A DNA stretch of 64,000 bases from Crossiella sp. SN42 (GTDB lineage: Bacteria; Actinomycetota; Actinomycetes; Mycobacteriales; Pseudonocardiaceae), in the NCBI RefSeq assembly GCF_023897065.1, contig NZ_JAMHIV010000042.1, positions 29,853 to 93,852 on the forward strand. The letters are read 5' to 3'. The notes beneath the pieces are model-generated. The model searched no databases, was not told the origin of the DNA, and worked only from the letters and a program-made list of their open reading frames with translations. Positions 7,428-16,913 of the stretch are shown here, piece by piece. The position numbers were made by a program, and so were the translations under genes. Each line of letters starts with the position of its first letter. Position 1 is the stretch's first letter.

Positions 7428-9392
7428 TCAGCGGTCGTATGCGCCCGGCTTGATCCGGTAGAGCCGGTCGTCCGGGCTGTCGTCGACGATCTCCAACGAC
7501 TTCACCATGTCCAGGCCGCGCAGGCCGTTGGCCCGCCGGTTGGCCGCCCGGATGAAGCCTGCGCTGACGTAGACGTACTCGACCTTGAGCTGCTTGGCCG
7601 CCTTGCGGACCTCGGCGTTGGTGTCGAACTCGTTGAACTTCTCCAGCAGCAGCTTGCGCGGCTGGTCCAGCGCCTCGTAGCTCTCCGGCGCCACCACATG
7701 CCCGAACACCGGGGTCAGGCCGGCCAGCGCGCGCATCCAGGCCGAACCGTCGAACGGGTCGTTCATCACCACGTGCCCAGGGCCGACGATCGGCTTGATC
7801 CGCTGCAACGCGGCCACCTCGCCGGGGGTCACCGTCTTGCCGTTGTACCAGCCCCAGCTCATCCGGGTCGCGTTGCGGGTGAGGTAGAAACCGCGGCTGG
7901 CCACGCCCACCACGCTCAGGATCACCAGCAACAGCACCATCGGCTTGGCCAGCACGCGCAGCCTGGTCAGCCGGTCCCTGGTGCGCAGCTGGTGCAGCAG
8001 CCAGTCCCGGCTGATCAGCACGCCGTTCGCGGCGACGAGGATCAGGCCGATGGTGGCGATCGCGGCCAGCCGGAACCGGTCGTCCCACCAGGGCCTGGTC
8101 AGCGCGGAGACGATCGGGTGGTCGTAGGAGAAGGCCAGCATGGTCAGGAAGCCGAAGAACGCACAGCCCAGCAGGAACCAGGTGAACCGGCGCAACCGCT
8201 TGATCCCGGCCAGGCCGATCAGCACGAACGGCACCAGGAACCACTGCGGGAACGGCGAGCCGTGGTTGAGCGTGATCAGCTCGGCGATCGCGGCCGGCGG
8301 CGAGCCGACCGAGGCCCAGTTCACCGGCTCGTCCGCGCCTGCCGCGCCGAGCGCGCCGAGCAGGTGCGGCAGGCCGATCACCGCGGCCAGCACGCCGACC
8401 CCGGCCAGCCCGACCAGGCCGGGCACGACGTCCCTGCGGTGCCGGTACCAGAACTGGGCGACCTGGAAGACGGCGAAACCGATCGCGATGAAGGCCGCGC
8501 TCGGGTGCAGGGCCACCAGGCCGACCGCGGCGATCGCGGTGAGCAGCAGCAGGGTGATCCGCCGGGTGGCCAGCACCTGGCCGAGCAGCACCAGGAACGC
8601 GGGCACCAGCACCAGGCCGGTGGCGTAGGGCAGCAGCGGACCGCGCCACAGGATGTCCCACGGCACCGCGGAGAACGCCGCGCTCAGCCCCGCGGTCACC
8701 GCGGTGAGCAGCGCGGGCGCGCGCATCGAGCGCAGCAGCGCGACCAGGCCGGTGCTCAGGAACAGCGGCACCAGGAACAGCTGGGCGTTGAGCACCGCGG
8801 GCACGGTCGCGTCGGTGAGCTGGTAGACCGCCGCGGCGATCAGGTGGTAGCCGTTGGGGTAGAAGAAGCTGTCCAGGTTGTAGTTGTTGATCGCCTTGAG
8901 CGCGGCCGGGGTGCCGTCGCCGGAGTCGGCGATGAACCGGACCGCCGCGCCGTGGAAGACCGCGTCCCAGTCCTGGTGGATGGCCTGCAGGTTCTTCAGG
9001 CCGAGCAGGATCACCAGCCCGCCGAGCAGCACCGCGAACGCGGTCGCGCCGATCACGCCCCACTGCGCGCGCCGGGACCAGACCGGCAGCGGATCGGTCT
9101 CCGGCCGCTGCGGGCGGCGGCCGCGCAGCCAGGCCGTGACCAGTTGGATCACCAGCACCAGCACGAACACCAGGAGCGCGGCGCCGAGCAGGGTCATCGG
9201 CCCCCAGGACAACCCGAACTGCTTGGCGATCGGGCCGACCGCGCCGCCGATGCCGTAGGTCAGCAGCGGCGCCACCGCCACCAGCCGCCAGCCGCGCAGC
9301 CCACCGGCCGCCGCGATGGCCAGGCCGGGCCCGAACAACAACAGCGCGTAGCTAAGCAGCAGCGCGATATCCGCGCCCGTCAGTGAAAGCAC
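7428..9392 (-). CDS. DUF6541-family multi-spanning membrane protein, copy 2
   Basis: This is a 654-residue paralogue of the downstream gene with the same topology. It conserves 'WDAVFHGAAVRFIADSGD' and 'FYPNGYHLI', but the helices between are strongly diverged, so the duplication is old. The start is the GTG at 9392. The two copies probably form one transcript. Their position among glycosyltransferase, epimerase and flippase genes supports a role in building or transferring surface glycans; this is inference from context. Confidence 0.8.
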   Translation of the reverse strand: MLSLTGADIALLLSYALLLFGPGLAIAAAGGLRGWRLVAVAPLLTYGIGGAVGPIAKQFGLSWGPMTLLGAALLVFVLVLVIQLVTAWLRGRRPQRPETDPLPVWSRRAQWGVIGATAFAVLLGGLVILLGLKNLQAIHQDWDAVFHGAAVRFIADSGDGTPAALKAINNYNLDSFFYPNGYHLIAAAVYQLTDATVPAVLNAQLFLVPLFLSTGLVALLRSMRAPALLTAVTAGLSAAFSAVPWDILWRGPLLPYATGLVLVPAFLVLLGQVLATRRITLLLLTAIAAVGLVALHPSAAFIAIGFAVFQVAQFWYRHRRDVVPGLVGLAGVGVLAAVIGLPHLLGALGAAGADEPVNWASVGSPPAAIAELITLNHGSPFPQWFLVPFVLIGLAGIKRLRRFTWFLLGCAFFGFLTMLAFSYDHPIVSALTRPWWDDRFRLAAIATIGLILVAANGVLISRDWLLHQLRTRDRLTRLRVLAKPMVLLLVILSVVGVASRGFYLTRNATRMSWGWYNGKTVTPGEVAALQRIKPIVGPGHVVMNDPFDGSAWMRALAGLTPVFGHVVAPESYEALDQPRKLLLEKFNEFDTNAEVRKAAKQLKVEYVYVSAGFIRAANRRANGLRGLDMVKSLEIVDDSPDDRLYRIKPGAYDR

Positions 9393-9497
9393 CCTTGGTC
9401 CCTGGTCTCGTCCCCCCGGCCACAGTCATCCGAGAGCCTACGGATCCGCCTGTTCGGCCCGCGCACCAGGCCGGACTGGGGCCGTACGGTGTCCGGT

Positions 9498-10685
9498 ATG
9501 GCACACATCGCGGTGGTCGGCGGCGGCATCGTGGGGCTGGCCGTGGCGCACGAACTGGCCGTCCGAGGACAGCGGATCACCTTGCTGGAGAAGGAGAACG
9601 GCTTCGCCCGGCACCAGACCGGGCACAACAGCGGAGTGGTGCACGCCGGGCTGTACTACGCCCCCGGCAGCTTCAAGGCCCGGATGTGCGTGGCGGGCAA
9701 CACCTCCATGGTCGCCTTCGCCAAGGAGCACGGGGTGGCGGTGCAGGTGTGCGGCAAGCTGGTGCTGGCCACCGAGGAGGCGGAGCTGCCCCGGTTGCGC
9801 GTGCTGCACGAGCGGGCGGCCGCGAACGGGGTGCCCGCCCGGCTGCTGAGTCCGGCCGAGGCCGCGGAGTACGAGCCGGCGGCGCGCTGCGTGGCCGCGC
9901 TGCGGGTGGAGTCCACCGGGATCATCGACTACCCGGGGGTGTGCGCGGCGCTGGTCCGGCTGCTCGGCGAGCGCGGGGCCGACCTACGCACCGGGGCCGA
10001 GGTGCGCGCGGTGTACCCGAGGCCGGAAGGCGTGCTGCTGGTGACCAGTGGCGGCGAGGTGCGCGCGGACGCGGTGGTCAACTGCGCAGGCCTGCACAGC
10101 GACCGGATCGCCCGGCTGGCCGGACGGCGCCCGTCAGCCCGGATCGTGCCCTTCCGCGGCGAGTACCACGAGCTGCGGCCGCAGGCCCGCCACCTGGTGC
10201 GCGGCCTGATCTACCCGGTGCCCGACCCCCGGTTCCCGTTCCTGGGCGTGCACCTGACCCGGATGCTCGACGGCAGCGTGCACGCAGGCCCCAACGCGGT
10301 GCTCGCGCTGCGCAGGGAGGGCTACCGGTGGCGGGACCTCTCCCCCAGGGACCTGGCCGACACGCTGCGGTTTCCCGGTTTCTGGCGGCTGGCCCGCAAG
10401 CACACGGGCACCGGCGCGCAGGAGATGCTGCGCTCGTTCTCCAAGCGCCGTTTCGCGGCCGGCCTGGCCCGGCTGGTGCCCGGGGTGACCGCCGCCGACC
10501 TGGTGCCCGCCGAGGCAGGGGTACGCGCGCAGGCGCTGCGCCCGGACGGCGGGCTGGTCGAGGACTTCCTGATCGACCGCGCGCCCCGGCAGGTGCACGT
10601 GCTGAACGCGCCGTCCCCGGCCGCGACCAGCGCGCTGGAGATCGGCCGCCACGTCGCGGACGAGGTGGCGGCCGTGCTCCCGTGA
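9498..10685 (+). CDS. lhgO: L-2-hydroxyglutarate oxidase (FAD-dependent)
   Basis: The N-terminal FAD-binding motif 'VVGGGIVGLA' is followed by 'HNSGVVHAGLYY', which is diagnostic for the LhgO/L2HGDH branch of the DAO family. The protein is 395 residues, the usual size. It oxidises L-2-hydroxyglutarate to 2-oxoglutarate, a metabolite repair step. I took the ATG at 9498; a GTG at 9489 is in frame. The gene stands alone between oppositely oriented glycan genes and ends 6 bp before the convergent DUF2304 gene. Confidence 0.9.
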   Translation: MAHIAVVGGGIVGLAVAHELAVRGQRITLLEKENGFARHQTGHNSGVVHAGLYYAPGSFKARMCVAGNTSMVAFAKEHGVAVQVCGKLVLATEEAELPRLRVLHERAAANGVPARLLSPAEAAEYEPAARCVAALRVESTGIIDYPGVCAALVRLLGERGADLRTGAEVRAVYPRPEGVLLVTSGGEVRADAVVNCAGLHSDRIARLAGRRPSARIVPFRGEYHELRPQARHLVRGLIYPVPDPRFPFLGVHLTRMLDGSVHAGPNAVLALRREGYRWRDLSPRDLADTLRFPGFWRLARKHTGTGAQEMLRSFSKRRFAAGLARLVPGVTAADLVPAEAGVRAQALRPDGGLVEDFLIDRAPRQVHVLNAPSPAATSALEIGRHVADEVAAVLP

Positions 10686-10691
10686 GGTGAG

Positions 10692-11201
10692 TTACGCGGT
10701 GACCGAGCTGATCTTGGCTTCGGACTTGGCCGTCGTGGACGCGGCGGGCTTCTCCGCGGCGGTGGACTCGGCGGCCTCGGTCTCGGCGACCGTCGGGTCG
10801 GTGTCCTCCGGCTCGTGCACCGGCTGCGGGGCGACCGCGGCGGTGAACACGTTCAGCCCGCGCTCCCGGTTGACCAGCTCGGCCTCGCGGATGGCGATGG
10901 CGCGGGCCAGGTCGGTGAAGCGCTGGTCGATCCCGCGGAAACGCAGGTAGGTGTTGAACGCCAGGAAGATGAACGCCACCGCCAGCAGGTACAGCAGCAG
11001 GTCGGCGCCCCGGCCGACCCCGACCAGCCTGGCGATCACGGTGAGGTCGTCCGGCCGGGCCACCGCGTACACGCAGAAGGCGATGAAGCCGAAGAACGCG
11101 ATCCGCTTGCCCGCCTGCATCCGCACGCTGTGCCTGCGCCGGGTGAAGAAGAACAGCAGGATGACCACGGAGAAGAGGAGGACGAGCTGGATGATGAGCA
11201 T
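10692..11201 (-). CDS. DUF2304 membrane protein
   Basis: Three hydrophobic helices fill the first 90 residues, with a basic 'FTRRRHSVR' loop between the first two. An acidic, alanine-rich tail follows. DUF2304 proteins are usually encoded next to GT2 glycosyltransferases and are thought to assist them at the membrane. Here the ATG at 11201 begins three bases after the TAG of such a gene, so the two are co-transcribed. No catalytic motif is visible. Confidence 0.82.
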   Translation of the reverse strand: MLIIQLVLLFSVVILLFFFTRRRHSVRMQAGKRIAFFGFIAFCVYAVARPDDLTVIARLVGVGRGADLLLYLLAVAFIFLAFNTYLRFRGIDQRFTDLARAIAIREAELVNRERGLNVFTAAVAPQPVHEPEDTDPTVAETEAAESTAAEKPAASTTAKSEAKISSVTA

Positions 11202-11204
11202 TGC

Positions 11205-11891
11205 CTAGTTCCCCCGCTGCTTGACCGAGAGGTCGAACAGGATGTTGACCCCATTGACCAGGGACTGTCCCTTGGACATGGAGTACTCGGTGTAGAGGAT
11301 CGTCACCGGCACCTCCTTGACCCGGACGTTGGCCACGGAGAGGAACGAGACGATCTCCGAGGCGTGCGCCATGCCGTTCATGGAGATGCGCAGGCGCTCG
11401 ACCACCGGGCGGCTGAACACCCGCAGGCCGTTGTGCGCGTCGGTGAGCTGCAGCTTGCGTGCCTTGGGGCTCAGCGCGACCACCGTGCGCAGCACCACCC
11501 GCTTGATCCACGGGACGGTGACCGCCTTGTTGAGGAAGCGGGAACCGAGCGCGACATCGCAGCTGCCCGACTTGACCTCGGCGATCATGGCCAGCGCGTC
11601 TTCCACGCGGTGCTGACCGTCGGCGTCGAAGGTGATGAAGTACTTCGCCCCCGGCCTGCCCAGCGCGTACGACAGCCCGGTCTGCAGGGCCGCGCCCTGG
11701 CCGAGGTTCACCGGGTGCCGGACGAGGTGCGCGCCCGTGCGGGCGATCTCCTCGGCGGACCGGTCGGCGCTCCCGTCGTCCACGCAGACGATGTTGGGAA
11801 AGGTCTTCCTGGTGTTCTCGACTACCTCGGCGATGACCTTGTCTTCGTTGTAGACGGGTACGACCACCCAGACGTCGTCGTGGTCAGACAT
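11205..11891 (-). CDS. Soluble GT2 glycosyltransferase (dolichol-phosphate-mannose-synthase-like)
   Basis: The 228-residue protein is a bare GT-A domain with 'VVVPVYNEDKVI', 'VDDGSAD' and 'TFDADGQH'. It has no membrane helix of its own, so the DUF2304 partner just downstream is the likely membrane anchor. The probable product is a polyprenyl-phosphate sugar made in the cytoplasm. The ATG at 11891 is divergent from the epimerase gene, and an 84-bp intergenic gap carries both promoters. Confidence 0.87.
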   Translation of the reverse strand: MSDHDDVWVVVPVYNEDKVIAEVVENTRKTFPNIVCVDDGSADRSAEEIARTGAHLVRHPVNLGQGAALQTGLSYALGRPGAKYFITFDADGQHRVEDALAMIAEVKSGSCDVALGSRFLNKAVTVPWIKRVVLRTVVALSPKARKLQLTDAHNGLRVFSRPVVERLRISMNGMAHASEIVSFLSVANVRVKEVPVTILYTEYSMSKGQSLVNGVNILFDLSVKQRGN

Positions 11892-11975
11892 TGCCGTAAG
11901 GCTCCAAATCAGGCGGACGACACGACCGGGCTATGGTAGTTCAACCTGCTTGACACGGTTCACAAGGGGCGTTCT

Positions 11976-12920
11976 ATGCGAGTTCTGGTCACGGGGGGCG
12001 CCGGTTTCATCGGCTCCAATCTGAGCGATCGGCTGCTGACCGAGGGTCACCAGGTGACCGTGTTCGACGACCTGTCCAACGGCCGCCTGGCCAACCTGGA
12101 CGGGGCGATGGGCAACGAGCGGTTCCGGTTCGTCGAGCTGGACGTGACCGGCCCCGGCCTGGCCGCCGCGGTCGCCGAGGCCGCGCCCGAGGCGATCTTC
12201 CACCTGGCCGCCCAGGTGGACGTGCGGGCCAGCGTGGCCGACCCGCTGCACGACGCCAAGGTCAACGTGCTGGGCACGGTCGCCGTGCTGGAGGCCGCCC
12301 GCGCGGCAGGCACCCGCAAGGTGCTCTTCGCCTCCTCGGTGGCCATCTACGGGCCGACCACCGACCTGCCGGTGGCCGAGACCGCGCCGACCAACCCGCT
12401 CTCGCCCTACGCCAGCAGCAAGCTCACCGGCGAGACCTACCTGCGCCAGTACCGGCAGCTGCACGGCCTGGACTACACCGCGCTGGCCTTCGGCAACGTC
12501 TACGGCCCGCGCCAGGACCCGCACGGCGAGGCAGGCGTGGTGGCGATCTTCGCGGGCGCGCTGACCAGCGGCGGGCCCACCAAGGTCTTCGGCAAGGGCG
12601 ACAACACCCGCGACTACATCTACGTCGGCGACATCGTGGACGCGCTGGTCAAGGCCAGTGGTGAGGCGGGCGGCGGCCGCCGGTTCAACCTGGGCACCGG
12701 GGTGGAGACCTCCGACCTGGAGCTGCATCGCGTGGTGGCCAGGGCCGCGGGCGTGGACCGCGAGCCGGAGTTCGCCCCCGCCCGGCCGGGCGACCTGGCC
12801 GCGATGGTGCTGGACTCCTCGGCCGCGCACGCCGAACTGGGCTGGCAGCCGGCCACCGACCTGGCCACCGGCGTGGCCAACGTGGTGGCCTGGGCGCGGC
12901 AGCGGGCCGCGGTCAGCTGA
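11976..12920 (+). CDS. NAD-dependent sugar epimerase/dehydratase (UDP-glucose 4-epimerase-like SDR)
   Basis: This is an extended short-chain dehydrogenase of 314 residues. The Rossmann motif 'GGAGFIGS' is at residues 7-14, the catalytic serine lies in 'FASSVAIYG', and the Y145/K149 pair is in 'YASSK'. The substrate is most likely a UDP-sugar feeding the surrounding glycosyltransferases. Fine substrate specificity cannot be called. The ATG follows 'AAGGGGCG'. The stop overlaps the convergent flippase gene in a palindrome. Confidence 0.88.
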   Translation: MRVLVTGGAGFIGSNLSDRLLTEGHQVTVFDDLSNGRLANLDGAMGNERFRFVELDVTGPGLAAAVAEAAPEAIFHLAAQVDVRASVADPLHDAKVNVLGTVAVLEAARAAGTRKVLFASSVAIYGPTTDLPVAETAPTNPLSPYASSKLTGETYLRQYRQLHGLDYTALAFGNVYGPRQDPHGEAGVVAIFAGALTSGGPTKVFGKGDNTRDYIYVGDIVDALVKASGEAGGGRRFNLGTGVETSDLELHRVVARAAGVDREPEFAPARPGDLAAMVLDSSAAHAELGWQPATDLATGVANVVAWARQRAAVS

Positions 12921-14217
12921 CCTGGACCGGCGCGCGGTCCCGGACCGCGCGCCACAGCCCGCCCGCGGTCACCAGCGCCACCAGCAGCGGCCCGGCCAGC
13001 TGGGCCACCACCGCGGTGCCGATCGGCTCGCCCGGCAGCAGCATGATCGCGACCAGCACCGCGGTGCCGATCACCCAGCCGATCGTGACCACCCGGTGCC
13101 TGCCGACGGCCACCAGCGCCGGCTGGAGCACCTGGGCGATCATCAGCAGCACGGTCGAGAGCCCGAGCAGGCCCATGACCAGCGGAGACGGCCACACTGT
13201 CGCCCTGAAGAAGGTGACTACCAGCCAGGGCCCGACCAGCGCGGACAGCAGTGCGCCGGGCAGCCCGACCCCGGCCACGGCGAGCAGGATGAGCCCGACC
13301 CGGCGGCGCAGCTCGGCCAGGTCGCCGCGCACCGCGGCCGCGGTCAGCCCGGGCAGCATCATCGCCTGCACCGGTCCGAACAGCAGCAACGGCACCCGGG
13401 TGAGCACAAAGGCGAAGCCGAAGGCGACGGCCACCTCGGGCGCCTCCGGCATCCGGCCGGTGACCACCAGTGGGGCCAGGTTGGCCACCAGCTGGGCGAG
13501 CAGGGTGGCCAGGCCGAGCAGCACCAGCCCGTGCGCGATGGTCCGGGTGCTGTGCCCGGCGAGCACAGCACCCGCGTTGGCCGGGTCGGCGGGTTCGCCG
13601 GTGATCTTGGTCGCGGCCAGCGCCCGGCGCAGCCAGGGCAGCGCGACCAGCAGCGCGAAGGCGCCACCGAGGGCGAAGATCAGTCCGTAGCCGTCGACCG
13701 TGGCGTAACCGAGCAGGGCCAGCGCCAGGCAGGGCAGCAACCGGGTGAGCCCCTCGGTGGCCAGGCTGGCCGCGTAGCCGGTGAACTGCGCACCGGCGGC
13801 CAGCAGTCCACGGGCGAAGAAGATCGCGGCCGAGGCCAGCGTGCCCAGCACAATCCACAGCAGCAGCGAGGGGTGCCCGCCGAGGTTGCGCTCCACCAGG
13901 ATCGGCGAGATGGCCAGCACCACCAGCACCGTCACCCCGGCCAGCCCGGCGCCGAGCAGCGCGGCCCGCCGGATCCCCGGCCGAGGGTCCACCCCGGCCG
14001 CGGTCCCGCTGCTGAGCACCCGGTTGGTCTCCTGCTCCAGCGCCACGAACAGGCCCGGCCCGATGATGTTGATGATCAGGTACAGGCCGAGCACCCCGGC
14101 CTGGTCGCTCGGGGTCAGGGTCGCGCCGACCACGGCGAGGAAACCGAACCCGGACGCGCCGAGCACCGCGAGCCCGAGTCCCATGAGCACCGCGGTGCGC
14201 GCGGAGGAGTTAGCCAC
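12913..14217 (-). CDS. Polysaccharide flippase, MOP/MurJ-Wzx type
   Basis: The product is 434 residues with about twelve hydrophobic helices and the early 'EQETNR' motif seen in actinobacterial polysaccharide-biosynthesis transporters. Such proteins turn lipid-linked oligosaccharides to the outside. The start is a GTG at 14217. It sits 15 bp downstream of a GT2 gene on the same strand, so they form a pair. The exact cargo is unknown. Confidence 0.82.
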   Translation of the reverse strand: MANSSARTAVLMGLGLAVLGASGFGFLAVVGATLTPSDQAGVLGLYLIINIIGPGLFVALEQETNRVLSSGTAAGVDPRPGIRRAALLGAGLAGVTVLVVLAISPILVERNLGGHPSLLLWIVLGTLASAAIFFARGLLAAGAQFTGYAASLATEGLTRLLPCLALALLGYATVDGYGLIFALGGAFALLVALPWLRRALAATKITGEPADPANAGAVLAGHSTRTIAHGLVLLGLATLLAQLVANLAPLVVTGRMPEAPEVAVAFGFAFVLTRVPLLLFGPVQAMMLPGLTAAAVRGDLAELRRRVGLILLAVAGVGLPGALLSALVGPWLVVTFFRATVWPSPLVMGLLGLSTVLLMIAQVLQPALVAVGRHRVVTIGWVIGTAVLVAIMLLPGEPIGTAVVAQLAGPLLVALVTAGGLWRAVRDRAPVQVS

Positions 14218-14232
14218 GCCCCAACCCTAGGG

Positions 14233-15114
14233 TCAGCGCAGGGCGTGCCCGAGGAGGGTCCGCACTGCCGCTGCCTGCCCCGAAGCCACCGCGCCGGGCA
14301 GCTGGGTGAGCGCGTTCAACCGGGAGAACAACCGGCGCTTCGCGGCCTTGGCCGCCTGGTGCCAGCCGCGCTCGCGCAGCTCGGCCTCGATCTGGGCGAA
14401 GTAGTCCCGCTCCTGCTCGAACCGCTGCCCGGTCTTGGCCGCGGAGCTGGAGTGCCCGGCCCGGTGCCGCCGGTACTGGAACGCGGGCTCCTCGCCGACG
14501 ACCAGGGAACCACCCTGCAGCAGCACGTCGATGACCAGTCCCAGGTCGTGCACCGCGTCAGTGCCCTCCCGGAACGGCAGGTGCGCGGTGAGGTCGCGGC
14601 AGTAGGCGATGGCCGGGGTGTAGAGCCAGTTCCCGCGCAGCAGGCTGACCGCGGCCGCCTCGCCGAGCAGCTCGGTCTCCTTCTTGCCCGGACCGGCCAG
14701 CGCCTTGACCCGGTCCGGCAGCGGCAGGAACGGCTGGTCGGCCTCGTCGATGACCTGCACGCCCGGCTGCACCAGCGCGGCGTCCGGATACCGCGCCAGC
14801 AGCTCGGCGAGCTGGGTGCCGTAGTTGGGCAGCAGCAGGTCGTCCGCGCCCATCACCACGAACCGCTCGCGCTCGGCCAGCTGCACGCAGCGGAAGTGGT
14901 TGCCCGCGGTGCCCAGGTTGGTCTCGTTGCGGTGGTAGACGATGCGGTCGTCGCCGAGCTCGGCGATCCGCTTCTCCACCGCGGGCCCGTCGGGGTAGCA
15001 GTCCTCGACGATGACCAGCCGCCAGTCGGTGTCCACCAGCGCGCGGACGCTGTGCACCGCCCTCATCAGGTAGTCCGGATCGCCGTAGTACGGAATGAGA
15101 ACGTCGAGCGCCAT
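14233..15114 (-). CDS. GT2 glycosyltransferase
   Basis: A GT-A fold begins at once with 'LDVLIPYYGDPDYL', then 'VEDCYPDG' and the metal motif region 'VMGADDLLLPNY'. The protein is about 293 residues and has no membrane segment. A GTG one codon upstream (15117) could also start it. With the flippase downstream it looks like the transferase that builds the lipid-linked oligosaccharide; the sugar is unknown. Confidence 0.85.
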   Translation of the reverse strand: MALDVLIPYYGDPDYLMRAVHSVRALVDTDWRLVIVEDCYPDGPAVEKRIAELGDDRIVYHRNETNLGTAGNHFRCVQLAERERFVVMGADDLLLPNYGTQLAELLARYPDAALVQPGVQVIDEADQPFLPLPDRVKALAGPGKKETELLGEAAAVSLLRGNWLYTPAIAYCRDLTAHLPFREGTDAVHDLGLVIDVLLQGGSLVVGEEPAFQYRRHRAGHSSSAAKTGQRFEQERDYFAQIEAELRERGWHQAAKAAKRRLFSRLNALTQLPGAVASGQAAAVRTLLGHALR

Positions 15115-15148
15115 CACCGGGCAGATGCTAGTGGTAAGCCCGGCTCGG

Positions 15149-15985
15149 TCAGAACCAGCGTTCCAGCACCGCGGCCACCCCGTCCTCGGCGTTGCTCGCG
15201 GTCACCTCGTCGGCCAGCGCGACCAGCTCCGGCAGCCCGTTGGCCATGGCCACCCCGCAACCGGCCCACTTGATCATCTCCAGGTCGTTGGCCATGTCAC
15301 CGAAGGCGAGCACATCGGCCTGCGCCACCCCGAGCTGCTCGGCCACCCAGGCCAGCCCGGTCGCCTTGGTGATGCCGGGCGAGGCCAGCTCGATCAGCCC
15401 GGCCGAGGTGGAGAAGGTGATCCCCACCGCCCCGGCCAGCACCGCCTCGGCCGCCGCGCTCATCTCCTCGCTGGTCATCCCCTCGTGCCGGACCAGCAGC
15501 TTGATCGCCGGCTGCCCGAGCACCTCGGCCCGGCTGACCTCCACCGACCGCGACTCCGGCCACGCGTGCGTGTACCCGTTCTCGGCCAGGAAGGCCCCGT
15601 AGGGCTGGTCGGGCACAAAGGTCGGCGCCGCCCCATCTGGCGCCCGCTCCACCGCGAACGCACAACCCGGGATCGCCTTGAGCAGCGCCGAGGCCACATC
15701 CCCGAGCAGCGGCGGCTCGAGCAGCCAGCTCCGCACCACCCGCCGCTCCCCCACGTCGTAGACCAGGGCGCCGTTGGCGGTCACCGCGTACCCGTCCAGC
15801 TCCAGCTCATCGCTGATCAGGTGCACCCACCGCGGCGGCCTGCCGGTGGCCAGCACGAACGGCACCCCGTCCGCACGCACCGCGGCCACCGCCCGCCGGG
15901 TGCGATCACTGATGCGGTCCAGCGGGTCGATCAGGGTTCCGTCCACGTCAGATGCCACCAGCAACGGTTTGCGCACGCCGTTCAT
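15149..15985 (-). CDS. HAD-superfamily Cof-type phosphatase
   Basis: Motif I 'DVDGT' at residues 13-17 carries both catalytic aspartates, and 'GDMANDLEM' near the C-terminus is motif IV. Between them is a type IIB cap, so the protein belongs with the Cof/YbjI sugar-phosphate and pyridoxal-phosphate phosphatases. It has 278 residues. It is divergent from the LLM oxidoreductase gene. The true substrate is not readable. Confidence 0.88.
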   Translation of the reverse strand: MNGVRKPLLVASDVDGTLIDPLDRISDRTRRAVAAVRADGVPFVLATGRPPRWVHLISDELELDGYAVTANGALVYDVGERRVVRSWLLEPPLLGDVASALLKAIPGCAFAVERAPDGAAPTFVPDQPYGAFLAENGYTHAWPESRSVEVSRAEVLGQPAIKLLVRHEGMTSEEMSAAAEAVLAGAVGITFSTSAGLIELASPGITKATGLAWVAEQLGVAQADVLAFGDMANDLEMIKWAGCGVAMANGLPELVALADEVTASNAEDGVAAVLERWF

Positions 15986-16009
15986 CCTGCCCGACTAGGC
16001 TCGGTGGAT

Positions 16010-16885
16010 ATGCGCTTCGGCATTGTGATCCTGCCCGAATTCCGCTGGTCCGAGGCGGCCCGGCGGTGGCGGACGGCGGAGGAGCTCGGCTTCGACCACC
16101 TGTGGACCTATGACCACCTGGCCTGGCGGTCGCTGGCGGACGGGCCGTGGTTCGGCACCGTGCCCACGCTGACCGCGGCCGCGACCGTGACCACCGAGGC
16201 CCGGCTGGGCACCTTCGTGGCCTCGCCGAACTTCCGGCACCCGGCCAGCTTCGTCCGGGAGCTGCTGTCCCTCGACGACATCTCCGGTGGGCGGTTCACG
16301 CTCGGGCTGGGGGCGGGCGGGATCGGGTTCGACGCGACCGTGCTCGGGGGTTCGGTGCTGCCGCCGATGGCGCGGTTCCGGCGGTTCAAGGAGTTCGTGG
16401 AGCTGCTCGACCTGCTGCTCACCGAGGACCACGTGACCTACCGGGGCGAGTTCTTCACCGCGGTGGACGCGCGGACGTTGCCGGGTTGCCTGGGGTCCGC
16501 GCGGCTGCCGTTCCTGGTGGCGGGCAACGGGCCCAAGGCGATGGGAGTGGCGATCGAGCACGGGGCGGGCTGGTCGACCACGGGCACCGGCGGGGAGACC
16601 CTGGAGGAGTGGTGGCGGAACCTGCGGGTGGTGACCGAGAAGTTCAACGAGACGCTGGCCGCCAGCGACCGGGATCCCGCCTCCATCGACCGCTACCTCC
16701 AGCTGGACGCGGGACCGGTGTTCTCCCTGTCCAGTCCCGAAGCCTTCGCCGACGCGGCAGGGCGGGCCGCTGAGCTGGGCTTCACCGATCTGGTGACGCA
16801 CTGGCCGCGGCCGGACGACTGGTACGCGGGCCGGGAGGAGACGCTGTTCGAGGTCGCCGGGAAGTTCCTCACGCCGCGGGCATGA
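16010..16885 (+). CDS. LLM-class flavin-dependent oxidoreductase
   Basis: The 291-residue protein begins 'MRFGIVILPEF' and contains 'GFDHLWTYDHLAW' and the 'GRFTLGLGAGGIGFD' segment typical of the luciferase-like family. F420 or FMN is the expected cofactor. In actinomycetes most LLM proteins of this kind use F420; that is family knowledge, not seen here. The gene is followed after 28 bp by the HhH DNA-repair gene and may share its transcript. Confidence 0.87.
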   Translation: MRFGIVILPEFRWSEAARRWRTAEELGFDHLWTYDHLAWRSLADGPWFGTVPTLTAAATVTTEARLGTFVASPNFRHPASFVRELLSLDDISGGRFTLGLGAGGIGFDATVLGGSVLPPMARFRRFKEFVELLDLLLTEDHVTYRGEFFTAVDARTLPGCLGSARLPFLVAGNGPKAMGVAIEHGAGWSTTGTGGETLEEWWRNLRVVTEKFNETLAASDRDPASIDRYLQLDAGPVFSLSSPEAFADAAGRAAELGFTDLVTHWPRPDDWYAGREETLFEVAGKFLTPRA

Positions 16886-16913
16886 ACCCGGTGCCGCCGG
16901 GCACCCGAAGGGC

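Noticed and set aside
11950..11955. TTGACA as a -35 box for the epimerase gene
   Set aside because: A -10 box at normal spacing would fall on the start codon, so the match is probably chance.
12658..15273. An 871-codon plus-strand open frame
   Set aside because: It lies antisense to the flippase and GT2 genes, has Q/H/G/R-rich shadow composition and no motif. This is the usual artefact of very high G+C DNA.
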